NCBI RefSeq assembly: GCF_026004075.1
Contig: NZ_BPIK01000001.1
Location: 1-64,000, forward strand
Direction: 5' to 3'
Length of the DNA: 64,000 nucleotides
DNA from: Meiothermus sp.
Lineage (GTDB): Bacteria; Deinococcota; Deinococci; Deinococcales; Thermaceae
Part shown: one piece after another, positions 40,958 to 49,155 of the stretch
Numbering within the stretch: the stretch's first letter is position 1
How the letters are laid out: every line of letters starts with the position of its first letter
The notes under the pieces: generated by a model
What the model was told of the DNA's origin: nothing
The model's input: only the letters and a program-made list of their open reading frames with translations
The model's database searches: none
Translations under genes and position numbers: made by a program

Positions 40958-41876
40958 GGCGCACCTCCTGGAAATAGCGGGCATACACCTCGTCCAGGCT
41001 GGGCTGCTCCAGCACCAGGCTCTGGAGGGCAGCCCCGGCCTCGAGCACGGCTTTAGCCACCTGTGGGCGGATGTCCTGGGTGGCTTCCAGCCGCAGCCCC
41101 TGCGCGTCGGACTGCACCCGGCTCACCTCGGGCAAGGCCTGAAGCCGCTCGGCGAGGCCGTTCTGGGGGGTGGCCTCGAGGCGGATGCGGTAGGCACCCC
41201 CCAGCACCCGCTGGGCCAGCTCCTCCACCCGCCCCTCCAGCACCAGCTTCCCCTTGTGGAACAGCCCCACCCGGTCGCAGATGGCCTGCACCTGGTGCAG
41301 CAGGTGCGAGGAGAGCAGCACGGTGATGCCCTCGGATTTCAGGCTTTGGATGATCTTCAAAAACTCCTGCGCGGCCTCGGGGTCCAGGCCCAGGGTGGGC
41401 TCGTCCAGAATCACCACCTTGGGCTCTTTGAGCAGCACCTCGGCCAGCCCCAGGCGCTGGCGCATACCCCGCGAAAAAGCACCCACCGGGCGGTGGGCCA
41501 CCTCGGCCAGCCCCATGCGCTCCAGCACCCGTTCCATGCGGGTCTTGGCCAGGGCGGGGGGCAGACCGTTGAGCCGGGCGATGTAGGAGAGGTTCTCCCA
41601 GGCGGTCATCTCGCCATAAAAACCCACTGAGTCGGGCAGGTAGCCCACCTGCCGCTTGAGCGAGAGCGGTTCGCGCACCGGGTCGAGGCCCAGCACCCGC
41701 ACCTGGCCCGCGCTGGGCTCGGTGAGGCCCAGGAGCATCAGGATGGTGGTGGTTTTGCCGGAGCCGTTGGGGCCCAGCAGGCCATACACCTCACCCGCCT
41801 CGATGCGGAGCTCGAGGCCCTCCACCGCCACCACCCTGCCGTAGCGTTTGGTTAGGCCTTGGGTCTCGATGACCAT
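40947..41876 (-). CDS. ABC transporter ATP-binding protein
   Basis: A 309-residue ATPase: Walker [11 protein letters not shown] (about 38-47), Q-loop [13 protein letters not shown], signature [15 protein letters not shown], Walker [14 protein letters not shown] and H-loop SSHLL. The C-terminal 90 residues form an extra domain found in exporter-type ATPases. The in-frame extension to 41966 lies inside the neighbouring gene; ATG 41876 follows AGGAGGG. It energises the downstream ABC-2 permease. Confidence 0.93.
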   Translation of the reverse strand: MVIETQGLTKRYGRVVAVEGLELRIEAGEVYGLLGPNGSGKTTTILMLLGLTEPSAGQVRVLGLDPVREPLSLKRQVGYLPDSVGFYGEMTAWENLSYIARLNGLPPALAKTRMERVLERMGLAEVAHRPVGAFSRGMRQRLGLAEVLLKEPKVVILDEPTLGLDPEAAQEFLKIIQSLKSEGITVLLSSHLLHQVQAICDRVGLFHKGKLVLEGRVEELAQRVLGGAYRIRLEATPQNGLAERLQALPEVSRVQSDAQGLRLEATQDIRPQVAKAVLEAGAALQSLVLEQPSLDEVYARYFQEVRHAA

Positions 41877-41884
41877 AGGCCCTC

Positions 41885-43024
41885 CTAGCGCCGCCCGAAG
41901 CGCGAGACGGCGAAGCCCACCGCACCGACCGCTACTGCAATCAAAGCCACCCCTACCAGCCCCCACAGCGTAGAGGTCTGCACGGTGACCCGGTAATCGG
42001 CCGAGGCCTGGGCACTGCCTGCAGAGGCCCGCAGGGTCAGCATGTAGTCGCCCGCTACGGCTTTGGTTGAGGGCTTAATTTTGGCTGTGACCTCCGATTC
42101 AGCCCCTGGCGCCAGCTTTTCCAGCTTGTCGGGCTCGAACTTGACCTCCCAGCCCGAAGGTTCGCTGGCCGAGAACTCGAGGTTCTCCGCCGGGGCGCTG
42201 CCGGTGTTCTTGACCACCAGCTTGATAGGGTTCTCGCGGCCTGCATAGGCCCGTCCCGAAAGCCGCCCCTCGGGGGTGGTGAGGCTAAGCTCGGCCTGAC
42301 CAGTAATGTCCAGGTTGACCGCCAGCTCGGCCTTGGCCTCTCCGGCCAAAGCCCGCAGGGTGACGGCATAAACTTTGGCCTCCACCTGCCTGGGGGGTGT
42401 AACCTGAACGTCCAGATCCTTGGTCTCACCGGCTTTCAGGGGCAGACTGTTGACCTCCTGCCCGCCAAAGGCGGTGCTGAAGCTCACCCGGAAGTTTTCG
42501 GGGGCGTCGGCCTCGAGGTTGACCAGCAAGTCCTGATCACTTTCGTTCTTGAGGGTCACGCGGTAACGGAAGCTGGCGGTCGGGGTGCCTTTGAGCACCG
42601 GAAGCTCGGTCTCGAGGGATAGCCGCTTGGGCAGCACCTGGCCCAGCGTGAGGGCAATGGGTAGCTCGGCCCGTACCCCGCTGCCCTCGGCCAGCAGGCG
42701 GAAGCGGTAGGTGCCAGGCCGCACATTTTGCGGCGGCTCGAGCCGCAGGGAAAGGCTCTGCTCCCCATCGGGCAGCACATACACCGCGCCCACCACCCGG
42801 CCCCCACCCAGCAGGCTGGCCTTCCAGCCCGGGGCCAGCTCGGCGACCCGCACCTGCACAGTCTGTGGCGGCAGGTTGTAGCCCTTGAGGGTGATGGGCA
42901 GGCTAATGGTTTCGCCCAGCCGCACGCTTTGCGAGGGATAGGGCGTGTACAGGGCCAGACCACGGAACCCCTGGGCCAGGCCCAGGCTCGTCAGCAGCAA
43001 CAAGAGCGCAAGTAGGCGTGGCAT
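41885..43024 (-). CDS. Secreted, membrane-anchored NEW3-domain protein
   Basis: A 379-residue protein: signal peptide ([16 protein letters not shown]), three or four beta-rich repeats of about 100 residues, of NEW3 type ([27 protein letters not shown] and [41 protein letters not shown]), and a C-terminal membrane helix ([27 protein letters not shown]). It is the first gene of the ABC-2 operon, 8 bp before the ATPase. NEW3 proteins in this setting are thought to be extracytoplasmic partners of the exporter; the substrate is unknown. Confidence 0.82.
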   Translation of the reverse strand: MPRLLALLLLLTSLGLAQGFRGLALYTPYPSQSVRLGETISLPITLKGYNLPPQTVQVRVAELAPGWKASLLGGGRVVGAVYVLPDGEQSLSLRLEPPQNVRPGTYRFRLLAEGSGVRAELPIALTLGQVLPKRLSLETELPVLKGTPTASFRYRVTLKNESDQDLLVNLEADAPENFRVSFSTAFGGQEVNSLPLKAGETKDLDVQVTPPRQVEAKVYAVTLRALAGEAKAELAVNLDITGQAELSLTTPEGRLSGRAYAGRENPIKLVVKNTGSAPAENLEFSASEPSGWEVKFEPDKLEKLAPGAESEVTAKIKPSTKAVAGDYMLTLRASAGSAQASADYRVTVQTSTLWGLVGVALIAVAVGAVGFAVSRFGRR

Positions 43025-43102
43025 GCTTCACCTCCAGACGACGTTTTTCATCTGAGAATCTAGGAGAGAAAAATTAAATATGCATTAGAGTCATAATGAT
43101 AC

Positions 43103-43131
43103 TTGACAAAGGAACGCTCAAGTTTTATAAT
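43103..43131 (+). promoter_or_regulatory. Consensus sigma-70 promoter of hsp20
   Basis: TTGACA (43103-43108), a 17-bp spacer and TATAAT (43126-43131): a perfect match to the housekeeping consensus. The expected 5' leader is about 45 nt and ends in AAGGAGG before ATG 43184. No CIRCE-type repeat was seen. Confidence 0.88.
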
Positions 43132-43183
43132 CCCCTGCTGTAGGGAGCAGACCAGGACAACCCCTACGGAAGGAGGTTTCAGT

Positions 43184-43651
43184 ATGCTGGACATTGTTCG
43201 GAACGTGCCTGTTCAGACTATGCCTCTGCGGAGCTGGAATCTCTCGACCGTGAACGACTTCTTCCATGAGTTCGACCGGCTCTGGAACGAGGTAACGACA
43301 TCTTTAGGCAGCCCAGTACCTGTTAGTGCCTACCCCTACGACCTCTACGAGACCGGGGACAGCCTGGTGCTGGAGATGGCGGTGCCGGGCCTGCGCAAGG
43401 ATGACCTCGAGGTACGCCTGGAGGGCAACCGCCTCACCATTCGGGGCACTTATCCGGAGGCCCAGGGTACCGAAGAGCGCCGCTACTGGTCGCGGGGTCT
43501 GCCGCGTGGGAGCTTCGTGCAAAGCCTTACTTTGCCTGCTTCGGTTGAGGTAGACAAGATCCAGGCCACCATCACCGACGGTCTCCTGCGCCTGACCCTG
43601 CCCAAGGTAGAGCAGGCCCGGGTGCGCAAGATTGCCATTAGCTCAGCATAG
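43184..43651 (+). CDS. hsp20: Small heat shock protein, Hsp20 family
   Basis: A 155-residue alpha-crystallin-type chaperone. Residues about 45-145 are the crystallin domain: YDLYETGDSLVLEMAVPGLRKDDLEVRLEGNRLTIRG and FVQSLTLPASVEVDKIQATITDGLLRLTLPK. It holds unfolding proteins at high temperature in the cytoplasm. The C-terminal I-x-I-type tail (RKIAISSA) is present. The start at 43184 follows AAGGAGG. A perfect consensus promoter upstream suggests high constant expression. Confidence 0.94.
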   Translation: MLDIVRNVPVQTMPLRSWNLSTVNDFFHEFDRLWNEVTTSLGSPVPVSAYPYDLYETGDSLVLEMAVPGLRKDDLEVRLEGNRLTIRGTYPEAQGTEERRYWSRGLPRGSFVQSLTLPASVEVDKIQATITDGLLRLTLPKVEQARVRKIAISSA

Positions 43652-43672
43652 GCAACCGGACTTTCCCCGAGC

Positions 43673-43707
43673 GCAGTTCCATAGCTCATGGAGCTGCGTC
43701 ATTTTTT
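43673..43707 (+). terminator. Terminator after hsp20
   Basis: GCAGTTCCAT (43673-43682) pairs with ATGGAGCTGC (43688-43697) over a 5-nt loop, one mismatch, followed shortly by six T. It overlaps the stop of the convergent MFS gene. Confidence 0.8.
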
Positions 43708-44844
43708 AACTTGCAGCAGCCCGGCGAGCAGTGTAATCACCACCGCCATCCCTGCCACCGCTGCAAAAGATACCCGCAACGATGTGACCTGTGCGATCAG
43801 GCCGATAACGGGGGGCCCACTCAAAAAACCCAGGTAGCCCAGCGTCGCCACCGAGGCCAGCGCTATTCCTGGTTGCACCCCCGGCACCCTGCCAGCGGCG
43901 CTGAACACCAGCGGAAACAGGGTACAGTAACCCAGCCCCACCATCACAAAGCCTAGCAGGGCGACCTCGGGGTGGCTGGTGGCAAGGGTGGTTACAAAAC
44001 CGGTGGCAGCCAGCAAGCCACCGGCTCGAGCCATCACCACTGGCCCAAACCGATAAATAAGGGCGTCGCCGCTCAGGCGGCCCACCACCATGGCCGCCGA
44101 AAACGCCGAGAAGGCCAGCGCGGCCACGGCCTCGCTGGTTCCGATTTCCTGCTTCATGAAGACCGCGCTCCAGTCGGCCACGGCGCCCTCGCCCAGGCCG
44201 GTGCAGAACACAATGAGGCCCAGGCCCAGCAACACCCCTCGAGGCCAGACAAAGCGCGGCCCGCTCGCCACGGGCTGAACCTCGAGCAGGTGTCGGATGG
44301 CCCATAACATCAGGAGGCTCGAGCCCAGGGCCATCCAAACAAAAAAGGGCAGTGGAGCCAGGCTGATGGCCGCAGCCCCGCCCCCCAACGCAGCACCCAC
44401 CAGACCCCCCAGGCTAAACAGCGCGTGGAAACTGGACATAATGGGCCGGGCGTAGCGTTTTTCAACCTCCACCGCTTGCGCGTTCATCGAGATGTCCATG
44501 GCAGCGTTGGCGAAGCCAAATACAAACAGAGCCAGGGCCAGCATCCAGCCGTTGGGTGCCAGGGCCAGCAGGGGCAGAGCTGCACAGTTACCCAAAGCAG
44601 CCCAGGCCAGCACCGGGTGGCTACCCCTGCGCGTGATGAGCCAGCCGGTTAGGGGCATGGCCAGCACCAGCCCGATGGGGGCGCTTGCAAGCACCAAACC
44701 CAGCTCTCCGGCGCTCAAGCCCAGATGCTGCTTGATGGCCGGGATGCGCGAAACCCAGGCGGCCAGCACCAGGCCGCATATAAAGAAAGTTACATAGATG
44801 GCGATTCTGGCCTGAAGCAGGCGATTGGGTGCGGTGGTATTCAA
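43699..44844 (-). CDS. MFS transporter
   Basis: A 381-residue membrane protein with about twelve helices. FICGLVLAAWVSRIPAIKQHLGLSAGELGLVLASAPIGLVLAMPLTGWLITRRGS is the first MFS repeat with its loop 2-3 motif in degenerate form. It resembles the YbjJ-like group of putative exporters. Substrate unknown. It stands alone, 30 bp downstream of the cupin gene on the same strand, and may be co-transcribed with it. Confidence 0.83.
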   Translation of the reverse strand: MNTTAPNRLLQARIAIYVTFFICGLVLAAWVSRIPAIKQHLGLSAGELGLVLASAPIGLVLAMPLTGWLITRRGSHPVLAWAALGNCAALPLLALAPNGWMLALALFVFGFANAAMDISMNAQAVEVEKRYARPIMSSFHALFSLGGLVGAALGGGAAAISLAPLPFFVWMALGSSLLMLWAIRHLLEVQPVASGPRFVWPRGVLLGLGLIVFCTGLGEGAVADWSAVFMKQEIGTSEAVAALAFSAFSAAMVVGRLSGDALIYRFGPVVMARAGGLLAATGFVTTLATSHPEVALLGFVMVGLGYCTLFPLVFSAAGRVPGVQPGIALASVATLGYLGFLSGPPVIGLIAQVTSLRVSFAAVAGMAVVITLLAGLLQVKK

Positions 44845-44874
44845 GGGGCAGTCCTTTCTCGGCGCGCAGCTTTT

Positions 44875-45375
44875 TTAGCGGGTCAGTTGTTCGATGAGGC
44901 TGCGGTGTTGCGGAAACTGCCGGGCCAGCTCCTCGCGCTGGGCCAGTTCGAAGTCGGCAAACTCGAAACCGGGGGCCATGGTGCAGCCTACCAGGGCGTA
45001 GGTTCCGGGGGTGTCCAGGCTGGCCGCGAACCAGTAACCGGCAGGAACTGTTGCCTGGAAATGGTGTCCCTGACTGGGATCAGGGCCTAGGAACAAGAAT
45101 GAAAGTGCACCTTGGGGTGAGATGAGCCACAGGGTCAGGGAAGCACCGGCGTAGAAATGCCAGATCTCGTCGCTTTTAAGCCGATGAAACGCCGAAAAGT
45201 CGGGGTGCTCGAGCAAAAAGTAGATGGCTGTGGAAAACGCCCGCTGGCCGTTGTAGCGCGGGGGGAGGTGAGGTTGTGCAATCAATTCATTGGATACGTA
45301 GGTTTGGCGGTAAAAGCCACCCTCGAGGTGGGGCTGCAGGCCCAGGTGTTCTACCCAGAATCGAGCGTTATACAC
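44875..45375 (-). CDS. DUF985-family cupin protein
   Basis: A 166-residue single-domain cupin. FWVEHLGLQPHLEGGFYRQTY, STAIYFLL and AFHRLKSDEIWHFYAGASLTLWLI followed by VPAGYWFAASL are the DUF985 blocks. Members have a cupin barrel and are thought to bind sugars or small molecules; no activity is established for this one. The start ATG 45375 lies 31 bp after the previous gene on the strand. Confidence 0.82.
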   Translation of the reverse strand: MYNARFWVEHLGLQPHLEGGFYRQTYVSNELIAQPHLPPRYNGQRAFSTAIYFLLEHPDFSAFHRLKSDEIWHFYAGASLTLWLISPQGALSFLFLGPDPSQGHHFQATVPAGYWFAASLDTPGTYALVGCTMAPGFEFADFELAQREELARQFPQHRSLIEQLTR

Positions 45376-45406
45376 GAGCAGTCTCCGGTTTTGCTTGCGC
45401 CCGAAA

Positions 45407-45922
45407 TTAGCGACGGCGCCTACCCCTTAGTATCCGGCCAGCATCGGGCCAGATGCCGTCGGCAATGAGGTGGAGCCATTGCGAAGCATAATACCCTAAT
45501 GCCAAGGCCCAAAGCACTTCTTGCGGTGGGGTGCTGAATCGGGGCTGCAGGTGGATACTTAGCCCCAGATAGCTCGATAGGGCGGAAAAGAGCCAGTACA
45601 CCACCATCCCCATTGCGCCCAAGTACAGAATCCGGGTTAGGGGGCCCACAATCCAGGTATGGGAAAGGCCCCGATGGGCAAACATCCAGCCATAGGGCAC
45701 CCAGAACCAGCCCATCCAGCCCCAGCGCCCTTTAGCCCGCACCTGTTGCTCGGCCAGATCCAGGTCGGGGGTGATGAGAAACGTTCCCAGCAAATAACTG
45801 CCCATAAAGGCCGCCGCAACGGGCTGGGGAACCTCGAGATCTTGCCGATAAGCCCAGTAAGCGGCTGTCGCCAGCCCTAACACACTAAGATTGATGGCTT
45901 CGTGAACGCGACCTGAGGGCAC
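45407..45922 (-). CDS. DUF2227-family putative metal-binding membrane protein
   Basis: A 171-residue protein with three or four hydrophobic segments. SGRVHEAINL, GTFLITPDLDLAEQQVRAKGRWGW, FAHRGLSHTWIVGPLTRILYLG and YYASQWLHLIADGI place conserved His and Asp residues as in DUF2227 and YdjM-like membrane hydrolases. Its function is unknown. It is the first gene of a minus-strand run with the cupin and MFS genes. Confidence 0.75.
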   Translation of the reverse strand: MPSGRVHEAINLSVLGLATAAYWAYRQDLEVPQPVAAAFMGSYLLGTFLITPDLDLAEQQVRAKGRWGWMGWFWVPYGWMFAHRGLSHTWIVGPLTRILYLGAMGMVVYWLFSALSSYLGLSIHLQPRFSTPPQEVLWALALGYYASQWLHLIADGIWPDAGRILRGRRRR

Positions 45923-46157
45923 GGTTGTAGTTTACGGGTTAGGGTTTATGAACAGGGCTGCTTGTAACCCATTGCTGCCCGACCAGGCTCGACGGAAGAT
46001 ATTTGTCTCTAATCAGAATTTTTATGGAAATATAGTTTCCAGCTAATCCTGTATCGCTTGGAACTATGCTGTTTTGGACGAGCTTTCTGTACGAATGGGC
46101 AGCTTGGAAGTGCCGGTCTCATCTAAGCCCCCTGGGGTTCTGGTACACTTTATAGCC

Positions 46158-46721
46158 GTGACCGTGGAGGCTCGGACTGCCCCCAAACGCGAAGCTATCC
46201 TCGAGGCAACCATCCGAGTTCTAAGAGACCGGGGGTTGTCGGGGCTAAAAGTCGAGGAAGTAGCCCGAGAAGCCGAAGTTGGCAAAGGCACGGTTTATCT
46301 TTATTTCCAGGATAAACAAGACCTGCTTAAGGCGCTGGTGGAGCACCACACCTTTTCCTACTATCAAAAAGTAGAGGATGTGGTGAACCGCGACAGCTCC
46401 TTTCGCGAACGCCTGGCCGAGGTGCTGCGGCTTCGTGTTGCTTGGGTGGAGGAGTGGCGCGGCCTGTGGGCTGCGGTGGCCCGTGAAGCCGAGCCCGAGG
46501 ACACTACCGGATGGCTTCGGCGCATGCACGAGCACTACCAGCACTTGCTGGAAAAGCTTGTGCAGGAAGGCAAGGCCAGGGGTGAGGTGCGGCCAGAACT
46601 CGACACTTGTCTGACCGCCGCCAGCATTGCGGCCCTGGCCTGCAATCCGCAGCTCGAGTTTCCACGGGAAGCCTACCTCGAGCACCTGCTCGAGGTGTTG
46701 TTGAAAGGAGTGGCGTTGTGA
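46158..46721 (+). CDS. TetR-family transcription regulator
   Basis: A 187-residue regulator. Residues 8-55 are the TetR HTH: KREAILEATIRVLRDRGLSGLKVEEVAREAEVGKGTVYLYFQDKQDLLKAL. The rest is a helical ligand domain. GTG 46158 is chosen because the HTH then begins at the usual distance from the start, and a -10-like TACACT (46144-46149) lies 8 nt upstream, as for a leaderless mRNA. Its stop overlaps the next start (GTGA), so it is translationally coupled to carD, which is unusual. The ligand is unknown. Confidence 0.82.
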   Translation: MTVEARTAPKREAILEATIRVLRDRGLSGLKVEEVAREAEVGKGTVYLYFQDKQDLLKALVEHHTFSYYQKVEDVVNRDSSFRERLAEVLRLRVAWVEEWRGLWAAVAREAEPEDTTGWLRRMHEHYQHLLEKLVQEGKARGEVRPELDTCLTAASIAALACNPQLEFPREAYLEHLLEVLLKGVAL

Positions 46722-47212
46722 GCGAATACCGTCCAGGAGACAAGGTTGTTTTGCCGCCGTATGGTGTAGGTGTGGTGGCGGGGATCGCCCAGCGTTCGGT
46801 TGCTGGCTCAGACAAATCCTATTATCAGGTCGACTTTCCCGGTACCCGCTCGAAAGCCTACGTACCGGTAGAGGCGCCGCAGACCACCCGTTTACGCAGG
46901 GCCTTGTCGCCGGATCAGGTCAACGAGATCCTGGCTTTGCTGCACGAGGGCCGCTTGCCCTTACCCCGCCAGTGGGCCGCCCGTCACCGCAAGACCACCG
47001 AGATTCTGGCCGATGGCGACCCTTTCCGTATCGCCACCCTGGCTGGCCAGCTTCGGGCCTGGGAGCTTGAAAAGGGCCTTCCCGACCTCGACCGCCAAGC
47101 CCTTCGCCGGGCCATGCACCTTCTGGCGGAGGAAATTTCACAGGTGCTCGAGATCACCCTCGATGAAGCCCGCAAACTATTCGAAGAGTCTGTGGGCGAG
47201 AGCCTAAACTAA
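46718..47212 (+). CDS. carD: CarD-family RNA polymerase-binding regulator
   Basis: A 164-residue protein, the same length as Thermus CarD. It stabilises the open promoter complex by binding the RNA polymerase beta subunit with its N-terminal Tudor-like domain (YRPGDKVVLPPYGVGVVAGI, YYQVDFPGTRSKAYVPVE) and DNA with its helical C-terminal domain. GTG 46718 overlaps the TetR stop and is the only start giving this N-terminus. In other bacteria CarD is essential and controls rRNA synthesis. Confidence 0.9.
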   Translation: MSEYRPGDKVVLPPYGVGVVAGIAQRSVAGSDKSYYQVDFPGTRSKAYVPVEAPQTTRLRRALSPDQVNEILALLHEGRLPLPRQWAARHRKTTEILADGDPFRIATLAGQLRAWELEKGLPDLDRQALRRAMHLLAEEISQVLEITLDEARKLFEESVGESLN

Positions 47213-47228
47213 AAACCGAAACAATAAA

Positions 47229-47258
47229 TATCGATAGGGCTTTTGGGCCCTATCGATT
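47229..47258. terminator. Hairpin between carD and apgM
   Basis: ATCGATAGGG (47230-47239) pairs with CCCTATCGAT (47248-47257) over an 8-nt loop. There is no clear T run, so termination is likely but not proven; it sits between convergent genes. Confidence 0.6.
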
Positions 47259-47271
47259 GAGCTTAACGGTA

Positions 47272-48498
47272 CTAGGCCCCGTACTTTTGCAGCTTGCCGG
47301 CGTGGGCCAGCAGCAAGGGCATTAGCTCCACCCCGCGCAGGTGGCCCAGGCTGCCTCTGGCGGCTTCGTCCTCGGTGAAGCGCCGGGCGGTGTCGTTGCG
47401 GAGGTAGGGGCCATGAAGCAGCAGCGGCACCGGGTGCCAGGAGTGGGCTTTCAAAACTGAAGGGGTGGAGTGGTCGCCGGTGATGGCCAGCACATCCGGC
47501 TTCAGGGCCAGCAGATCGGGCAACAGGTGGTCAAAAAGCTCGACCTTATGCACTTTTTCTTCAAAATTGCCGTCCTCGCCGGTGCTGTCGGTTTTCTTGA
47601 AGTGCAGATAGAAGAAATCGTACTTGTCCCAGTTTTCCTGTAGGGCCTTTACCTTGCCCTCTGGAGCGTCTTCCACCCCTTCCACCGGCAGCACCTCCAT
47701 GCCCACCAGGCTGGCCAGCCCTTTGTACATGGGGTAGCTGGCAATGCAGGCCGGCGTGAGGTGGTACACCTTGGAGAATAGAGGGAAACGGGGGCGTTCG
47801 GAGATACCCCGGAACAACGCACCGTTGATCTGGGGTTCATCGGCCAGCACCTCGCGGATGCGCTCGGACAGTTGGTTGAGCACTCGAGCGGTTCGCTGGC
47901 TCCCAGCGCCGGCGGTTTTGGGCTCGGCCTGCAAGGGAGGCACGCCGGTTTTCTGGGGGTCGGTGTCGGAAACCTGCTCACTCAGCCCCTCGCCGCGCAA
48001 AATCACCACAAAACGGTGCTCGCTTTCGGTGTAGAAGCTTACCTGCACCCCCTCGAGCTCCTGGATGGCGGCCTTTAGCCTGTCCACCACCCGCCGGTTC
48101 TCCGCGTCGCTGGGCCGGCCTGCCCGGCGGTCTTTGACCAGTCCGGCGGCGTCCAGGGTGGCAAAGTTGCCGCGCACCGCTACGTCACCGTCTTTGAAGT
48201 CGGCCCCAATCCCGATGGCCGAGAGCGCCCCGCGCCCCACCAGGTACTTGAAGGGGTCGTAGCCAAAGAGCGAGAGGTGGCCGGGGCCGGAGCCGGGGGC
48301 CAGACCGGGGTAGACCGGGGTCAGGAGCCCCAGGGCGCTTTTTTGCGCCAGGACATCCAGGTTGGGGGTATGCGCTGCGGCCAGCTCGGTGGGGCCGCCG
48401 GGGGTCTGGGGCAGGCCGCCTACGCCGTCCAGCACAACCAGGAGAATCTTGGTGGGGGTTTTTTGCGATAGCTCTGTGAGGATGGGGAGCATGTCCAT
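47272..48498 (-). CDS. apgM: Cofactor-independent phosphoglycerate mutase, archaeal type
   Basis: A 408-residue glycolytic enzyme interconverting 3- and 2-phosphoglycerate. [13 protein letters not shown] with the metal-binding Asp is near the N-terminus; [12 protein letters not shown] has the catalytic Ser; [29 protein letters not shown] near the C-terminus gives the second metal site. This is the archaeal-type 2,3-BPG-independent mutase used by several thermophilic bacteria. The length is normal. Confidence 0.92.
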   Translation of the reverse strand: MDMLPILTELSQKTPTKILLVVLDGVGGLPQTPGGPTELAAAHTPNLDVLAQKSALGLLTPVYPGLAPGSGPGHLSLFGYDPFKYLVGRGALSAIGIGADFKDGDVAVRGNFATLDAAGLVKDRRAGRPSDAENRRVVDRLKAAIQELEGVQVSFYTESEHRFVVILRGEGLSEQVSDTDPQKTGVPPLQAEPKTAGAGSQRTARVLNQLSERIREVLADEPQINGALFRGISERPRFPLFSKVYHLTPACIASYPMYKGLASLVGMEVLPVEGVEDAPEGKVKALQENWDKYDFFYLHFKKTDSTGEDGNFEEKVHKVELFDHLLPDLLALKPDVLAITGDHSTPSVLKAHSWHPVPLLLHGPYLRNDTARRFTEDEAARGSLGHLRGVELMPLLLAHAGKLQKYGA

Positions 48499-48566
48499 GC
48501 GCCCATTCTACCGAGGGAGTAGCAGTGCGATAGACACACGGGCCAGGCGCATGGCGGGTAGGGCCC

Positions 48567-49097
48567 TCAGTAAAAGATGGGGGGTCGGCTCGACATCCAC
48601 TCCTCGGGCAGCAGGCTGTACATGTAAAAATCCCAGGGCTCCCCCCGGATCCAGCGCCAGCGGCGCAGAAGCCCCTCGCGCTGGAAGCCCAGTTTTTCCA
48701 GCGCCCGCTGCGAGCGGGGATTATGCACGTGGGCAATGGCCTGGATGCGGCGCAAGTCCCAGGGCCCAAAGGCAAAATCGAAGAGCACCACCTTGGCCTC
48801 GGTGTTGATGCCACAGCCCCAGTAGGGCCGCCCCAGCCAGGTCTCGGTCTCGCCCAGTTTGTTGGGCCAGTCCAGGTGCAGCCCGATCACCCCCGCGGGC
48901 CTTCCTTCGGCCTCGATGATGAAAAAACCCTCCTTGGTCTGCAGATGCCCCAGGTACTGGTAGGTTTCGTCGGGGCTCTGGTGGGGGTTCCAGTAGACAA
49001 AGGGAGCCATCTCGGGGTCGGACATCAGCGCGAACAGCGCCTCGGTGTCCTCGAGCCGAGGGGGGCGGAGCAGAAGCCGGGGGCCGCGCAGTTCCAT
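48567..49097 (-). CDS. GNAT-family acetyltransferase
   Basis: A 176-residue N-acetyltransferase of the RimJ/RimL type. RLLLRPPRLEDTEALFALMSDPEM is the N-terminal block, GVIGLHLDWPNK and ETETWLGRPYWGCGINTEAKVVLFDFAF the acetyl-CoA-binding region, and HVHNPRSQRALEKLGFQREGLLRR the C-terminal motif. The acceptor may be a ribosomal protein N-terminus or a small molecule; it cannot be told. It stands between terminators as a single gene. Confidence 0.88.
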   Translation of the reverse strand: MELRGPRLLLRPPRLEDTEALFALMSDPEMAPFVYWNPHQSPDETYQYLGHLQTKEGFFIIEAEGRPAGVIGLHLDWPNKLGETETWLGRPYWGCGINTEAKVVLFDFAFGPWDLRRIQAIAHVHNPRSQRALEKLGFQREGLLRRWRWIRGEPWDFYMYSLLPEEWMSSRPPIFY

Positions 49098-49113
49098 GTG
49101 CTCCTAGCATACG

Positions 49114-49142
49114 AAAAAAAGACCCGCCGAAGCGGGTCTTTT
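49114..49142. terminator. Bidirectional terminator between the GNAT and subtilase genes
   Basis: GACCCGC (49121-49127) pairs with GCGGGTC (49132-49138) over a 4-nt loop, with seven A before and four T after. The A side gives the U run for the minus-strand subtilase transcript. Confidence 0.85.
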
Positions 49143-49155
49143 AGAGGATTGCAGC

